Shown here piece by piece: positions 53,536-63,031 of a DNA stretch of 64,000 nucleotides. The number at the start of each line of letters is the position of its first letter. Position 1 is the stretch's first letter. This DNA is from Paenibacillus aquistagni. Its GTDB lineage: Bacteria; Bacillota; Bacilli; Paenibacillales; Paenibacillaceae. A program made the position numbers and the translations under genes. Location: the NCBI RefSeq assembly GCF_900177815.1, contig NZ_FXAZ01000008.1, positions 62,001 through 126,000 on the forward strand, given 5' to 3'. The notes beneath the pieces were generated by a model. It searched no databases, was not told the origin of the DNA, and saw nothing but the letters and a program-made list of their open reading frames with translations.

Positions 53536-54849
53536 TTGAAGCAAACTGCTATGAAACAACCCAAGTTGGACGTATTTAATCAAATGGAGTCTGAGGTAAG
53601 AAGCTATTGCCGCAGCTTCCAAACCGTATTTAACAAAGCAAGCAATGCCCTTTTATGGGATAAACATCATAAAGCATATATCGATTTCTTTGCTGGCGCT
53701 GGCGCACTGAACTATGGGCACAATAATCCTCGCATTCGCGAAAAGCTCGTTCAATATTTGCTGGAAGACGGCGTCACCCACAGCTTGGACATGGCGACCG
53801 AAGCTAAAGAGCGCTTCCTGCTTCAGTTCAACAACCTCATCCTTAAGCCGCGCAGCATGTCTTATAAGGTCATGTTCCCTGGCCCTACAGGCACTAATGC
53901 TGTGGAGAGCGCCCTTAAAATTGCCCGCAAAGTAACAGGTCGCACCAATATCATCTGCTTTACAAATGCTTTTCACGGCATGTCCCTCGGCTCTTTATCT
54001 GCGACAGGCAACTCCTTTAAACGCAAAGGTGCAGGCGTCACTTTAGGCAACACCACCTTTATGCCTTATGACCAATACTTCGGCTCATCCATCGATACAG
54101 CGGCTATGCTTGAGAAGATGCTCGATGATCCAGGCAGCGGCATCGATAAACCGGCTGCCGTCCTTCTCGAAACGCTGCAGGGCGAAGGCGGGCTGAACTC
54201 CGCAAGCCAAGCATGGCTTCAAAGCATTGAGAAGATCTGCCGCAAGCATGACATGCTGCTTATTGTCGATGATGTGCAGATGGGCTGCGGACGCACGGGA
54301 AGCTTCTTCAGCTTCGAGGACGCAAAAATCGAGCCTGATCTGATCTGCTTGTCCAAATCCATTGGCGGCTATGGCCTGCCTATGGCCTTGACCTTGATCA
54401 AGCCAAAGTATGATCAATGGGAGCCTGGAGAGCACAACGGCACCTTCCGCGGCAACAATCTCGGATTCGTGGCTGCAAGCGAAGCCTTGACTTACTGGTC
54501 CGATCCTGATTTTACGAGTCAAATCTCAAAAAAATCAAAGATTCTCCATGATTTTCTTGCACGCATGGCCAAGACGTATCCGAAAGAGATTCAAGAAGTA
54601 CGCGGCAAAGGATTTATCCAAGGCTTAGCCTTTGTTGAACCGTCTCATGCCGGCAAGCTTAGCGCTGAAGCCTTCGAGCGCGGTGTCATTATGGAGACTT
54701 CCGGCCCTCGTGATGAGGTGGCGAAGATCATGCCGCCGCTTACTATTGAGGAGAAGCTTCTGCATGAAGGACTTGAGAGGATTGAAGAAGCGCTCCAAGC
54801 GATGTTCAGCCCTGCTGCGGCGAAGGGAAAAGTGTCGGTACACGCCTAG
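53536..54849 (+). CDS. ectB: Diaminobutyrate-2-oxoglutarate transaminase
   Basis: 437 residues. PLP enzyme that makes 2,4-diaminobutyrate from aspartate semialdehyde and glutamate, the first ectoine step. MESEVRSYCRSFQTVFNKAS, FFAGAGALNYGHNNP (about 55-69), FPGPTGTNAVESALKIARK (about 114-132), FHGMSLGSLSATGN, and PLP Lys in CLSKSIGGYGLPMAL. TTG start at 53536 with GGAGG 8 bases upstream; the later ATG 53551 has poorer spacing. Confidence 0.94.
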   Translation: MKQTAMKQPKLDVFNQMESEVRSYCRSFQTVFNKASNALLWDKHHKAYIDFFAGAGALNYGHNNPRIREKLVQYLLEDGVTHSLDMATEAKERFLLQFNNLILKPRSMSYKVMFPGPTGTNAVESALKIARKVTGRTNIICFTNAFHGMSLGSLSATGNSFKRKGAGVTLGNTTFMPYDQYFGSSIDTAAMLEKMLDDPGSGIDKPAAVLLETLQGEGGLNSASQAWLQSIEKICRKHDMLLIVDDVQMGCGRTGSFFSFEDAKIEPDLICLSKSIGGYGLPMALTLIKPKYDQWEPGEHNGTFRGNNLGFVAASEALTYWSDPDFTSQISKKSKILHDFLARMAKTYPKEIQEVRGKGFIQGLAFVEPSHAGKLSAEAFERGVIMETSGPRDEVAKIMPPLTIEEKLLHEGLERIEEALQAMFSPAAAKGKVSVHA

Positions 54850-54908
54850 CCGTTCCATATGATTCACAACAACCATTCACTTATTCATGCACAAGGAGGA
54901 TATGAACC

Positions 54909-55292
54909 ATGATCGTAAAGCATCTGGACCACATTGTGAATACCGAAGACGATATTGATACAAGCACATGGAACTCCCGTCGCTTGCTGCTTAAGAAAGA
55001 TGGGATGGGTTTCTCTATGCACGATACATTAATTAAGGCAGGCACCGAGACATCGATCTGGTATCGCAACCATGTCGAAGCCGTGTACTGCGTAGAAGGC
55101 GAAGGAGAGATTGAGGTTGTTGACGGGGAAACGTACCCGATTCGGCCGGGAACCTTATACGCTCTTGATGGACACGAGAAGCACTTGCTGCGTGCAAAGA
55201 GCCAGATGCGGATGGTGTGTGTATTCAACCCGCCGTTAACAGGAAGAGAAGTTCATGATCCGGAAGGAGTATACCCTCTCATCGAAGATTAA
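54909..55292 (+). CDS. ectC: Ectoine synthase
   Basis: 127 residues, typical length. Cupin that closes N-acetyl-diaminobutyrate to ectoine. DTSTWNSRRLLLKKDGMGFS (about 17-36), TSIWYRNHVEAVYCVEGEGE (about 48-67), GTLYALDGHEKHLLRA (about 84-99). AAGGAGG before the ATG. 59 bases after ectB. Confidence 0.95.
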   Translation: MIVKHLDHIVNTEDDIDTSTWNSRRLLLKKDGMGFSMHDTLIKAGTETSIWYRNHVEAVYCVEGEGEIEVVDGETYPIRPGTLYALDGHEKHLLRAKSQMRMVCVFNPPLTGREVHDPEGVYPLIED

Positions 55293-55419
55293 GCTCGTAG
55301 CAGCTTCATGCACCCTTAGTTGAATCGATGATGTCCCCTCACTCCATGATTCCAGATTCCAGTGAATGAAGATCAGCTGCAGGAAAAATCCCATTTCTAT
55401 GAAAGAGAGGTCATTGCAA

Positions 55420-56319
55420 ATGAAAACGGAAGCGAACATTGTCAACAAGGTGAACGATGTGTATCCATCTCGAATAGCTGCGAAGCCAAGTATTGAGGAC
55501 CGTAAAGACCCTGTGGTCTACAGTTCATGGACAGAATCGAGTCCGCTGACAAAAGAGCAGACCGAATTTTATGAGAAAAATGGCTATCTGTTCCTAGAGG
55601 AATATTTCACAGAGGAAGAAGTTCAGGCATGGAAGCAAGAGCTTAAGCAACTGCAAAGCTATTACAAGGAACAGGAGTCCGAACACGTCATTCGTGAGCC
55701 AGAGAGCCACGAGGTGCGTTCTATCTTCGCGGTGCATGACAACAATGCGATCTTCAAGGCGCTTGCCAAACACGAGAAGCTGACTTCCATCATGGAGTAT
55801 CTGCTGGGTTCCAAAACATACATTCACCAGTCCAGAATCAACTTCAAGCCAGGGTTCACCGGTAAAGAATTCTATTGGCACTCCGACTTTGAGACTTGGC
55901 ATGTTGAGGATGGAATGCCGCTTATGCGTGCACTAAGCTGCTCGATTGCGCTTGAAGACAACAACCATTTCAATGGTGCGCTCATGGTCATTCCCGGGTC
56001 GCACAAGTCCTTCGTCTCCTGTGTCGGAGCGACGCCTGAGAACCATTACAAAGACTCGCTGCGCAAGCAGGAGTATGGCGTACCTGACCCAGACAGCCTT
56101 ACAAAGCTTGCGGACGAAGGCGGCATACAGATGCCGATCGGCAAAGCCGGCTCTGTGCTCCTCTTCGACTGCAATATCATGCATGGATCAGGCAGCAACA
56201 TCTCGCCGTATCCAAGAAGCAATGTGTTTATGGTCTATAACAGCGTTGAGAATAAGCTTGCGGAACCATTCTCCGGCCAGCAGCCCCGTCCGGATTATAT
56301 TGCAAATCGCAGCATCTAG
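55420..56319 (+). CDS. ectD: Ectoine 5-hydroxylase
   Basis: 299 residues. Fe(II)/2-oxoglutarate dioxygenase making 5-hydroxyectoine. It carries the EctD signature FYWHSDFETWHVEDGMP (about 148-164), which includes the iron-binding H-x-D, and the distal His in NIMHGSGSN (about 251). Start ATG 55420 (MKTEANIV) behind GAGAGG; the longer frame from 55366 lacks a site. Gap of 127 bases after ectC. The transcription unit ends at a strong terminator. Confidence 0.95.
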   Translation: MKTEANIVNKVNDVYPSRIAAKPSIEDRKDPVVYSSWTESSPLTKEQTEFYEKNGYLFLEEYFTEEEVQAWKQELKQLQSYYKEQESEHVIREPESHEVRSIFAVHDNNAIFKALAKHEKLTSIMEYLLGSKTYIHQSRINFKPGFTGKEFYWHSDFETWHVEDGMPLMRALSCSIALEDNNHFNGALMVIPGSHKSFVSCVGATPENHYKDSLRKQEYGVPDPDSLTKLADEGGIQMPIGKAGSVLLFDCNIMHGSGSNISPYPRSNVFMVYNSVENKLAEPFSGQQPRPDYIANRSI

Positions 56320-56403
56320 CAGCCATTACTCCAGCGGCTTCACACCGCGTATGTTCCTTGTGAGAGATTGCAAGGATCAGGTTGTAGAAGTTGTATGATG
56401 TAG

Positions 56404-56438
56404 CGCCGCCTGTCTTCAGATAGGTGGCGTTTCTTTTT
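56404..56438 (+). terminator. Rho-independent terminator of the ehu-ect cluster
   Basis: 11-pair stem CGCCGCCTGTC (56404-56414) / GATAGGTGGCG (56419-56429) with a TTCA loop, followed by TTTCTTTTT. Located 85 bases after the ectD stop. Confidence 0.88.
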
Positions 56439-56573
56439 GTGTTCATTCAAAGCCTACCTCCCCCACCCTCTTCGTCACTGTCACCAACTAGACCATGCCT
56501 ATCCAGAAAGATCACATAGACAGTCAGGATGATGAATATAAATCAAGCAATACGTATGTAAGGGAGCATGTCT

Positions 56574-58028
56574 ATGGCTGAGCATGTCTATGAACCATTA
56601 TCAACAGAACAAATGGTTCAGATTATCCGCGAAGGACTTCCCCCCGCCTCGTATCCGAAGTCGATCTTAGTCATTGGTGCAGGCATGTCTGGTCTCGTTG
56701 CCGCCTCTCTGCTTCAATCCGCTGGACATCAGATTACGATAATAGAAGCCAATGACCGAGTTGGTGGACGTGTCTACACGATTCGCAACCCTCCGTTTCG
56801 AGAGGGCCTCTACTTCAACGCCGGGGCGATGCGGCTACCAGACAACCATACCTTAGCTCTCGAATATGTGAGGAAATTCGGACTGTCCCTCCATCCGTTC
56901 TTCACTAGCACGCCTGGAGATCTCTATTATACGAATAAAGTGATGACAAGGAAGCTTATCTATGAGCAGCTGCCAAGCATACTTAGATATCCTGTCGCTC
57001 CAGAAGAGCAGGATCAGACCGCCGAGGAACTGATTATCGCCGTGCTGAATCCGATTCTTGAATTTGTAAGACAAAATCCCGATCAGAACTGGCATATTGT
57101 TGAGGAAGAGTATAAAGATTATTCATTGGGGAATTGGCTCAATCTTCATTTATCACCCGGGGCCGTTGATATGATCGGTGTCCTGCAGGATCTTGAAGTG
57201 TTCATGGGTATGTCTCTCGTTGATGTCATTCGCATTTTTTACGCTCAGCCCTCCAAATACTTCTCCATCGAAGGCGGCATGGATCTTCTGCCAAAAGCCT
57301 TTTTGCCGCAATTGCAAGATCATATCCACTTTCATCAACGGATGACTGAGCTGCATGTAATGCCCAATTATCATGTTGTCCATTCCATTCATCAATGGAC
57401 CAAAGCACCACAGCGCTTTACCGCGGATTATACACTCATCACGATTCCCTTCTCTACGCTGCGATTTGTTAAAATCAAGCCCTATGACGCGTTCTCTTCC
57501 AACAAGCATAAGGCTATACGCAAATTGAATTATTTCTCAGCCACCAAGATTGCCTTGGAATTCAAAAGCCGTTTCTGGGAACGCTCTGGCATGCTTGGTG
57601 GCCGTTCCGTCACCGACATCCCCATTCGCTTTAGTTATTACCCAAGCGACAATCTTGGATCTGCTGAATCAGCTATTGTCATAGCCAGCTACACTTGGGC
57701 AGACGAAGCCTTGGTATGGGACAGTTTAAGCGAGGAGGATCGAATCTACTTTGCGTTAGAAGGGTTAAAGGAACTACACGGTGAACAGGTGTATTACGAA
57801 TACATCACTGGAACCTCCTTCTGCTGGGGGAAAAATCCTTATTCCATGGGAGCCTTCACCGCCTTCGAGCCTAGGCAGGATACTGAGCTGTATCCCTATA
57901 TTGTACAGCCGGAAGGACGTGTGTATTTTGCAGGAGAGCATGCTAGTCTTATCCATGGCTGGATTGAAGGTGCTATTCTGTCCGCAGTAAGAGCAGCCTA
58001 TCTGTTGAACCAGCACCCCCATGCTTGA
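56574..58028 (+). CDS. FAD-dependent amine oxidase
   Basis: 484 residues. FAD-binding [20 protein letters not shown] (about 33-52) and [17 protein letters not shown] (about 58-74), with C-terminal [20 protein letters not shown] (about 452-471), the flavin amine oxidase/L-amino-acid-oxidase layout. Oxidises an amine or amino acid to imine and peroxide; substrate unknown. AGGGAG 7 bases before ATG 56574; an ATG 6 bases earlier is too close. Separated from ectD by a terminator, so independently transcribed. No signal peptide. Confidence 0.86.
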   Translation: MAEHVYEPLSTEQMVQIIREGLPPASYPKSILVIGAGMSGLVAASLLQSAGHQITIIEANDRVGGRVYTIRNPPFREGLYFNAGAMRLPDNHTLALEYVRKFGLSLHPFFTSTPGDLYYTNKVMTRKLIYEQLPSILRYPVAPEEQDQTAEELIIAVLNPILEFVRQNPDQNWHIVEEEYKDYSLGNWLNLHLSPGAVDMIGVLQDLEVFMGMSLVDVIRIFYAQPSKYFSIEGGMDLLPKAFLPQLQDHIHFHQRMTELHVMPNYHVVHSIHQWTKAPQRFTADYTLITIPFSTLRFVKIKPYDAFSSNKHKAIRKLNYFSATKIALEFKSRFWERSGMLGGRSVTDIPIRFSYYPSDNLGSAESAIVIASYTWADEALVWDSLSEEDRIYFALEGLKELHGEQVYYEYITGTSFCWGKNPYSMGAFTAFEPRQDTELYPYIVQPEGRVYFAGEHASLIHGWIEGAILSAVRAAYLLNQHPHA

Positions 58029-58243
58029 CCGCTGGGTAATCGTATAACAAGAACCTAACTTTGATATATGTATATTTTTAGAAGATTATAGAAATATAAT
58101 ACTATAATGATAGATTGTGTAGTATACTCTCGATGAACTCCACGGTTGCAACACCTGTTCTCCGCTACTGCCTGCGATCAGCCAGCTAAACCTACACCCT
58201 AATACTCCCTTTCCATGAAAGGAGGTAGAGCACGATCCACAAT

Positions 58244-58804
58244 TTGCTGCTCAGCCCCCCATCTTCTCATTCCAATGAGCGGATTCCACACGCAATGTCT
58301 ATGTATCAGACCTACTATAAGCTCGTATATCCCGATGTTTATCGCATTTTACAAGATCCCTGGATCGCAGAAGATGTCATACAAGAAGCCTTTCTAAAGG
58401 CACTCATGAATATGAACCGCTTGCGGCATGAAGCGGCCCTTACGAGCTGGTTCAGGCAAATTGCCAAGCACCAAGCGTTTGACTATCTCAGACGAAGCCG
58501 CAAACATCGTTCTATGATCCCTTTGCACGCGAATACGACCCCAGATAACGATTTTTCTGCCTCGTGTGAATATTCAGATGTCTCTCAATTCATTGAGAAT
58601 AAGCTTCGCAATGAATCTCTTCTTCTCTCCTTAAGCAAGCTGCGCCCCCAAGATCAAAATCTAATAAAACTGCATTATTTCGAGGACAAATCATATAAGG
58701 AAATCGCTCAGGAACTTCAATTGACAGAGCAGATCATTAGCCAAAGACTCGCACGAGCTCGCAAGAAGCTTCGTCAATCTTTTACAAAAGCATGGCCTCT
58801 ATAA
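58244..58804 (+). CDS. ECF-type RNA polymerase sigma factor
   Basis: 186 residues. Region 2 (YKLVYPDVYRILQDPWIAED, VIQEAFLKAL, LTSWFRQIAKHQAFDYLRRS) and region 4 (LSKLRPQDQNLIKLHYFEDK, SYKEIAQELQLTEQIISQRL, ARARKKLR). The start is unclear: AAAGGAGG at 58218-58225 is followed in frame by ATC 58235 and TTG 58244, but no ATG; the first in-frame ATG is 58295, whose product MSMYQTYYKLVYPDV would still include region 2. No anti-sigma gene follows; a secreted protein gene does. Confidence 0.82.
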   Translation: MLLSPPSSHSNERIPHAMSMYQTYYKLVYPDVYRILQDPWIAEDVIQEAFLKALMNMNRLRHEAALTSWFRQIAKHQAFDYLRRSRKHRSMIPLHANTTPDNDFSASCEYSDVSQFIENKLRNESLLLSLSKLRPQDQNLIKLHYFEDKSYKEIAQELQLTEQIISQRLARARKKLRQSFTKAWPL

Positions 58805-58906
58805 AAATTATTCGTTAGATAAACGAGTCGACTTACGTCTTATATGATAGAGACATGAGCAAGATAGGCATCCTGTCTCTACTATAGATGAGAGGGGTAA
58901 TATGGG

Positions 58907-60388
58907 ATGAAGAGAAAATGCTTTAAGGTATTGCAGGCATGTCTGGCGATTATGCTCCTCATGCAAGTGAGCGTCGCTGCAGCAGAAGAACAAAAAGGCG
59001 GTTCACTGAGTCTGTCAGATTTGACAACGACAGACGCCATAAGCACGATTGATGCACCTGTGTTACAGCCTGAAGAGGAGGTCATTCACAATCTGTCACG
59101 ATCACCTGAAGACCTTGCACTAAACACATCCAACACGCGTGCTCTTACCCGCTCCATTCAACTGGAAGACCAATCACAAGTCAGCTCCTTCTCCATTCAT
59201 CAAGCATCTTTTGCTTCAGCTGTGCCATCAACTGTCACGACGGATACGTACTCAGGCGTCATCACGAATGAAGGAGAGTCATCGCTGTTATATCCAATAT
59301 ACGTCGATCCCGGACATGCTCTTCAAGTTCAACTGACACCTCCTGGCTCAGCGCAGCTAGATTATGATCTCTATTTGTATGAATTTGACATGGCTACCGG
59401 CGACCTTATTACGACTCCGATAGACTACTCCATCTATGGAACATACTTAAATGCATACAGCGACGGAACGAAGACGCTTACCGAGCATGTAGGAACGAAG
59501 AATACGACCACTGGAGCTAAAGCGTACCTTATTGAGGTATACGCCAAGCAAGGCGCTAGTATTAACGATCCGTTCTATGTAACGGTAGCTAAGAGCGCAA
59601 GCTATGATGCCTTTGAAACCGATGAGAGCGCCTTCCATGCCTATGCGATTACAGTAGCGACTGGAGGCTCTTCCTTAAACAGCCGCTCCATCAACTCCAC
59701 AGTAGATAATGATTGGTATGCGCTTACCGTGCCTGCTGATCGCAACTATGATGCGATGAACTTTTCTTTAGATCAGACATCGGCAAGCAAGGGGTATAAA
59801 GTAGAAGTGTATGGTGTGCTTGCTGGTAATAAGATGAAGCTCATCACATCCACAGGCAACAACAATATACCGCTCGGAACAGGCACCTACTACATCCGAG
59901 TATATACGACTGGACAAGCGGATGACACCAACTATACTTTGGCAATGAGACCTGTCTTGCGAGCCGATAAGCTGATGAACGTGAGCTATAATTCTGGCGG
60001 AGGCTCTAATGATTATCCGACTTATCAATATGGTCGCAAATTCCGGATTCAGAAAAACTGGCTCACTGTCCAAGGCGTAGTCGCTACCTCAGATAATTAT
60101 CCTGTAGCCAATGCCAAGGTTGATCTTCTCTGGTTAAACGAGAACTGGACAGAGCAAAGCGGCAACCGGACTCGTACAGGCTCTGCATATAGTGATCAGA
60201 ATGGACAATTTACGATTACGCTCCAGCTTCCTCCTTCAACCGGCAGCATCGCTGAATATTTGCCTGGTCCAATCAGCTTCACCCATTACTATGACTTAAG
60301 CGGAATTCTTGTTCAGGTATCCGACCAGCCTACAGCCAGCAAAACGGATGTCATGTACCACTTTGCATACAGTGTTTATGGTGGATAG
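58907..60388 (+). CDS. Secreted protein with PPC-like domains
   Basis: 493 residues. Sec signal MKRKCFKVLQACLAIMLLMQ then VSVAAA-EE. Two beta-rich regions (about 115-225 and 240-355) resemble bacterial pre-peptidase C-terminal domains: LDYDLYLYEFDMATGD, NDWYALTVPADRNYDAMNFS, GTGTYYIRVYTTGQADDTNY. The end (about 375-493) looks like a carboxypeptidase-regulatory-type/Ig fold (TVQGVVATSDNYPVANAKVD). No catalytic motif was seen. Follows the ECF sigma gene by 102 bases. AGAGGGG before the ATG. Confidence 0.7.
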   Translation: MKRKCFKVLQACLAIMLLMQVSVAAAEEQKGGSLSLSDLTTTDAISTIDAPVLQPEEEVIHNLSRSPEDLALNTSNTRALTRSIQLEDQSQVSSFSIHQASFASAVPSTVTTDTYSGVITNEGESSLLYPIYVDPGHALQVQLTPPGSAQLDYDLYLYEFDMATGDLITTPIDYSIYGTYLNAYSDGTKTLTEHVGTKNTTTGAKAYLIEVYAKQGASINDPFYVTVAKSASYDAFETDESAFHAYAITVATGGSSLNSRSINSTVDNDWYALTVPADRNYDAMNFSLDQTSASKGYKVEVYGVLAGNKMKLITSTGNNNIPLGTGTYYIRVYTTGQADDTNYTLAMRPVLRADKLMNVSYNSGGGSNDYPTYQYGRKFRIQKNWLTVQGVVATSDNYPVANAKVDLLWLNENWTEQSGNRTRTGSAYSDQNGQFTITLQLPPSTGSIAEYLPGPISFTHYYDLSGILVQVSDQPTASKTDVMYHFAYSVYGG

Positions 60389-60463
60389 GCAGCAGAGCCA
60401 AGAAAGGCATTTCATGTGTTCTATTCTTTCTGCTATGTCACGAAGCTTAGGGATTCACGTAAC

Positions 60464-60502
60464 AAAAAGCAGTCGGGAAGTTCGTCTTCTCGACTGCTTT
60501 TT
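60464..60502. terminator. Bidirectional rho-independent terminator
   Basis: AAAAAGCAGTCG / CGACTGCTTTTT with an inner GAAG/CTTC stem and TTCG loop. T runs on both strands. It closes the secreted-protein gene and the convergent anti-sigma gene. Confidence 0.88.
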
Positions 60503-60535
60503 CATGGTTTTCCTAGTTTTGCTTCCTTTACTTTT

Positions 60536-61474
60536 TCAGTTCTCGCTCGCCATAATGGTGGCTGGAACCTGAGAGAAAGCTCGCTCCTCAATGACAAATT
60601 GCTTAGCCATGCCCAGCTGCTCCTCTATGTCCTGCAAGCTCTTTTCGGCTTCAGCCCTAGTATGAAACAATCCCGCTTCTACGAGAAACATCCCTTCTTC
60701 ATCCTTCAATATGCGCTTTCCCTCACGATCGGACAGCACTTCTTCGAATAACCCTTGTGACTCCCCGTATGGAGCGGATACTGTCCTAAGAGAATACATT
60801 GACGGCTTCTGAGTTAGATCAGCAGTAGACATGGGCTGAAGCGTAATGACCACCTGTGCAGGCTCTTCATACTCCTTAATCTCATACTTTACAGCTTCAT
60901 TAAATACTACATTGAAGCGAATAAGCGAATCATCCATGGATATGATCTGATACGCATCTTCAATGTATTGGCTTTGCTCAAGCATCTTCAGTTCATCTAT
61001 GGCTGTAAATCTTCTTGCATCCATGGAGAAGGTCATCATGCTGGGGTATGATGAGATCTTCACATGAAATAAACTTGCTGTCTTTTGAGGCTTGCTTCCC
61101 TCCGAGAAATGAAGAATGACACTCTCTTGAGCGCCTTCTTTTTCCAACTGAATATGACGAATGTTAGCTGCTCCTTGCAGAGAACCCCCGCTTGCGCTTC
61201 CATTATGAAATTGCAGCACCTGCACGAGCTTGCCAATCCCCGGAATGCTCTTCAGGCTGCTCGCAAAGGCCGGCATCGTATTCACGGTTAAGGTAAGCAA
61301 AATAAAGAGAACGGCAGTACTTACGCCGATTCGAGTGGTCCAGCGCTTTATCGTTCTCATGCGTTTGCGCTGAATCCTGCCTCTCTCCATACCTGATTGT
61401 ACTGCTTGAGCAAGCTCTTTAGGAATCTCAATATCATAATAGGCTTGTTTCAATGGATGAATCTCCTTATTCAA
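60536..61474 (-). CDS. Membrane anti-sigma factor
   Basis: About 312 residues. Short cytoplasmic N-terminus (1-45, with LAQAVQSGMERGRIQRKR), one membrane helix at about 48-70 (TRIGVSTAVLFILLTLTVNT), and a long outside part, as in Bacillales anti-sigma/RsiX-type proteins. The C-terminus GLFHTRAEAEKSLQDIEEQL resembles a SPOR-like peptidoglycan-binding segment. A GTG at 61483 is too close to GGGGAG; TTG 61474, 10 bases from it, is used. Either start overlaps the sigma gene, so the two are coupled. It should hold the sigma factor at the membrane. Confidence 0.7.
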   Translation of the reverse strand: MNKEIHPLKQAYYDIEIPKELAQAVQSGMERGRIQRKRMRTIKRWTTRIGVSTAVLFILLTLTVNTMPAFASSLKSIPGIGKLVQVLQFHNGSASGGSLQGAANIRHIQLEKEGAQESVILHFSEGSKPQKTASLFHVKISSYPSMMTFSMDARRFTAIDELKMLEQSQYIEDAYQIISMDDSLIRFNVVFNEAVKYEIKEYEEPAQVVITLQPMSTADLTQKPSMYSLRTVSAPYGESQGLFEEVLSDREGKRILKDEEGMFLVEAGLFHTRAEAEKSLQDIEEQLGMAKQFVIEERAFSQVPATIMASEN

Positions 61475-61985
61475 GTAATTCACGCTCCCCGAGATTTAGT
61501 TTTAATTTTTCCAACCCCCGGTATATGATGGACTTCACTGTACTGACAGGAGTATCAAGCAAATCAGCAATATCCTTGATTGATCGGTCTTCAAAATATC
61601 TCAGCATCAGCACGGTTTTGGATTTCTCATCAAGCTGACCAAGCGCTTCATAGAGCACCATCTTGTCTTCTCTTGAATGCTGCACATAACTTGCTTCTTG
61701 CACCTGTTCTACATACACGACCTTTTTCTTTTTGCGGAGATAATCTATGGCGCAGTTTACGCCAATCTTGGTCAGCCAAGTATTAAAATACTGTGCTTGC
61801 TTTAACTTGTGCACGGAAATAAATGCGCGATATACGGTTTCTTGCACGATTTCCAAGGCATCATCCTGATTGTTTACATAAGTGAATGCCATCCGATAGA
61901 TATGCTCTCTTCGCTCTTGAATGAGCAGAGCAAAGCTGTCCTCATCCCCATCGATAGCTTTATTGACTAGCTCTAAGTGATCCAT
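61467..61985 (-). CDS. ECF-type RNA polymerase sigma factor
   Basis: 172 residues. Region 2 (MAFTYVNNQDDALEIVQETV, YRAFISVHKLKQAQYFNTWL, IGVNCAIDYLRKKKK) and region 4 (LDEKSKTVLMLRYFEDRSIK, DIADLLDTPVSTVKSIIYRG). Resembles SigV/SigM-type cell-envelope stress sigma factors. The frame opens at 62060; ATG 61985 (MDHLELVNKA) has AGGAGG 10-11 bases upstream. Overlaps the anti-sigma gene. Confidence 0.88.
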   Translation of the reverse strand: MDHLELVNKAIDGDEDSFALLIQERREHIYRMAFTYVNNQDDALEIVQETVYRAFISVHKLKQAQYFNTWLTKIGVNCAIDYLRKKKKVVYVEQVQEASYVQHSREDKMVLYEALGQLDEKSKTVLMLRYFEDRSIKDIADLLDTPVSTVKSIIYRGLEKLKLNLGERELLE

Positions 61986-62146
61986 ACGACTGCGTACCTC
62001 CTGAACACATTCAATCCTTCTTCTCGCTAAATGCCTAATGCCAAACCTACAGTTCACCACTCCATTTATAATGGTCTACTCTTAATAGACGGCTTCATCG
62101 AGGAGAAAGACGCAGGTACGAACAAGGAATATGTTCCTATTCATGC

Positions 62147-62189
62147 AAAAACAGCTGTCTTCTATGAATGACCAAGAAGGCAGCTGTTT
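62147..62189 (-). terminator. Rho-independent terminator
   Basis: On the minus strand AAACAGCTG-c-CTTCT / AGAAG-a-CAGCTGTTT with an 11-base loop followed by TTTTTGC. It ends the Crp/Fnr-type gene (stop 62225). Confidence 0.82.
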
Positions 62190-62224
62190 ATTCAAGGTAA
62201 CGAGTGTATGCTCTTTTTCCATCG

Positions 62225-62920
62225 CTATTCAAATAAGATTCCATTAGACATTTCTTGCAGGCGAGTCCAGTCCAGCACTCGAATATAATCCTTCCCCCTC
62301 TCCAGAATGCCCTCTTGGCAAAGTCCTTGTATCGTTCGGTTAAGATGCCGATGGGTGGTACCCAGCAGGCCTGCGATTTCGCCAATCTTGGAGGTTTGAA
62401 GCTCTGATGTGAAGGGGGTATAGGCCTCCGACAGCATCGTGGACAGCAGATAACTGGCAAATCGATTCTCAACAGACGACAGCAGGTTCACACTTGCTTG
62501 GCTTGTACAGGTTTGCAGCTTGTGACTCAGATGCAAAAGCAGATAATGCAGCAGCTTGGCATTATTCATCTCATGTTTGCGTAGATAATCAAAATCAAGT
62601 CCAAGCAGCACACAGTCGCTAACGGCAGCCACTTGAGACTTCACGGATATCCGGCTGATGAACTCAATATCGCCAATGACAGACGGAGGATTGCAGAAGC
62701 GAAGGAGCAGCGATTTGCCTGTAACCAGATTGGTCGAGATCTTTAATTTGCCCTCAACTAAAAAAAGCAGCGTGTGAATCTCATCTCCCTCATGGAACAG
62801 AACCTCATTCGCTCTGTAGGAGTACAGCTTAAATGGAATTTCTCGGATAGGATCAAACCATTGATCCATGCCAAACCGTTTTATAAGATCATTGACTTCA
62901 TTAGATATAGGATTAACCAT
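62225..62920 (-). CDS. Crp/Fnr-family transcriptional regulator (YeiL-like)
   Basis: 231 residues. N-terminal cyclic-nucleotide-binding-type beta barrel (NEVLFHEGDEIHTLLFLVEG, about 38-57; GDIEFIS) and C-terminal winged helix (LQTSKIGEIAGLLGTTHRHL, about 180-199). No Fnr-type Cys cluster. Resembles YeiL regulators. GAGGTG before ATG 62920. Divergent from the HAD gene across 111 bases. Confidence 0.85.
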   Translation of the reverse strand: MVNPISNEVNDLIKRFGMDQWFDPIREIPFKLYSYRANEVLFHEGDEIHTLLFLVEGKLKISTNLVTGKSLLLRFCNPPSVIGDIEFISRISVKSQVAAVSDCVLLGLDFDYLRKHEMNNAKLLHYLLLHLSHKLQTCTSQASVNLLSSVENRFASYLLSTMLSEAYTPFTSELQTSKIGEIAGLLGTTHRHLNRTIQGLCQEGILERGKDYIRVLDWTRLQEMSNGILFE

Positions 62921-63031
62921 GTGGACACCTCAGGCTGTTTGATTTCGTTAAAGTGAAAAGCGAGGACATATGTCCTTCTATTATATCCCAACCCTTGTAT
63001 GATAGAAGAAAAACGATATTCGAGGTGCACC

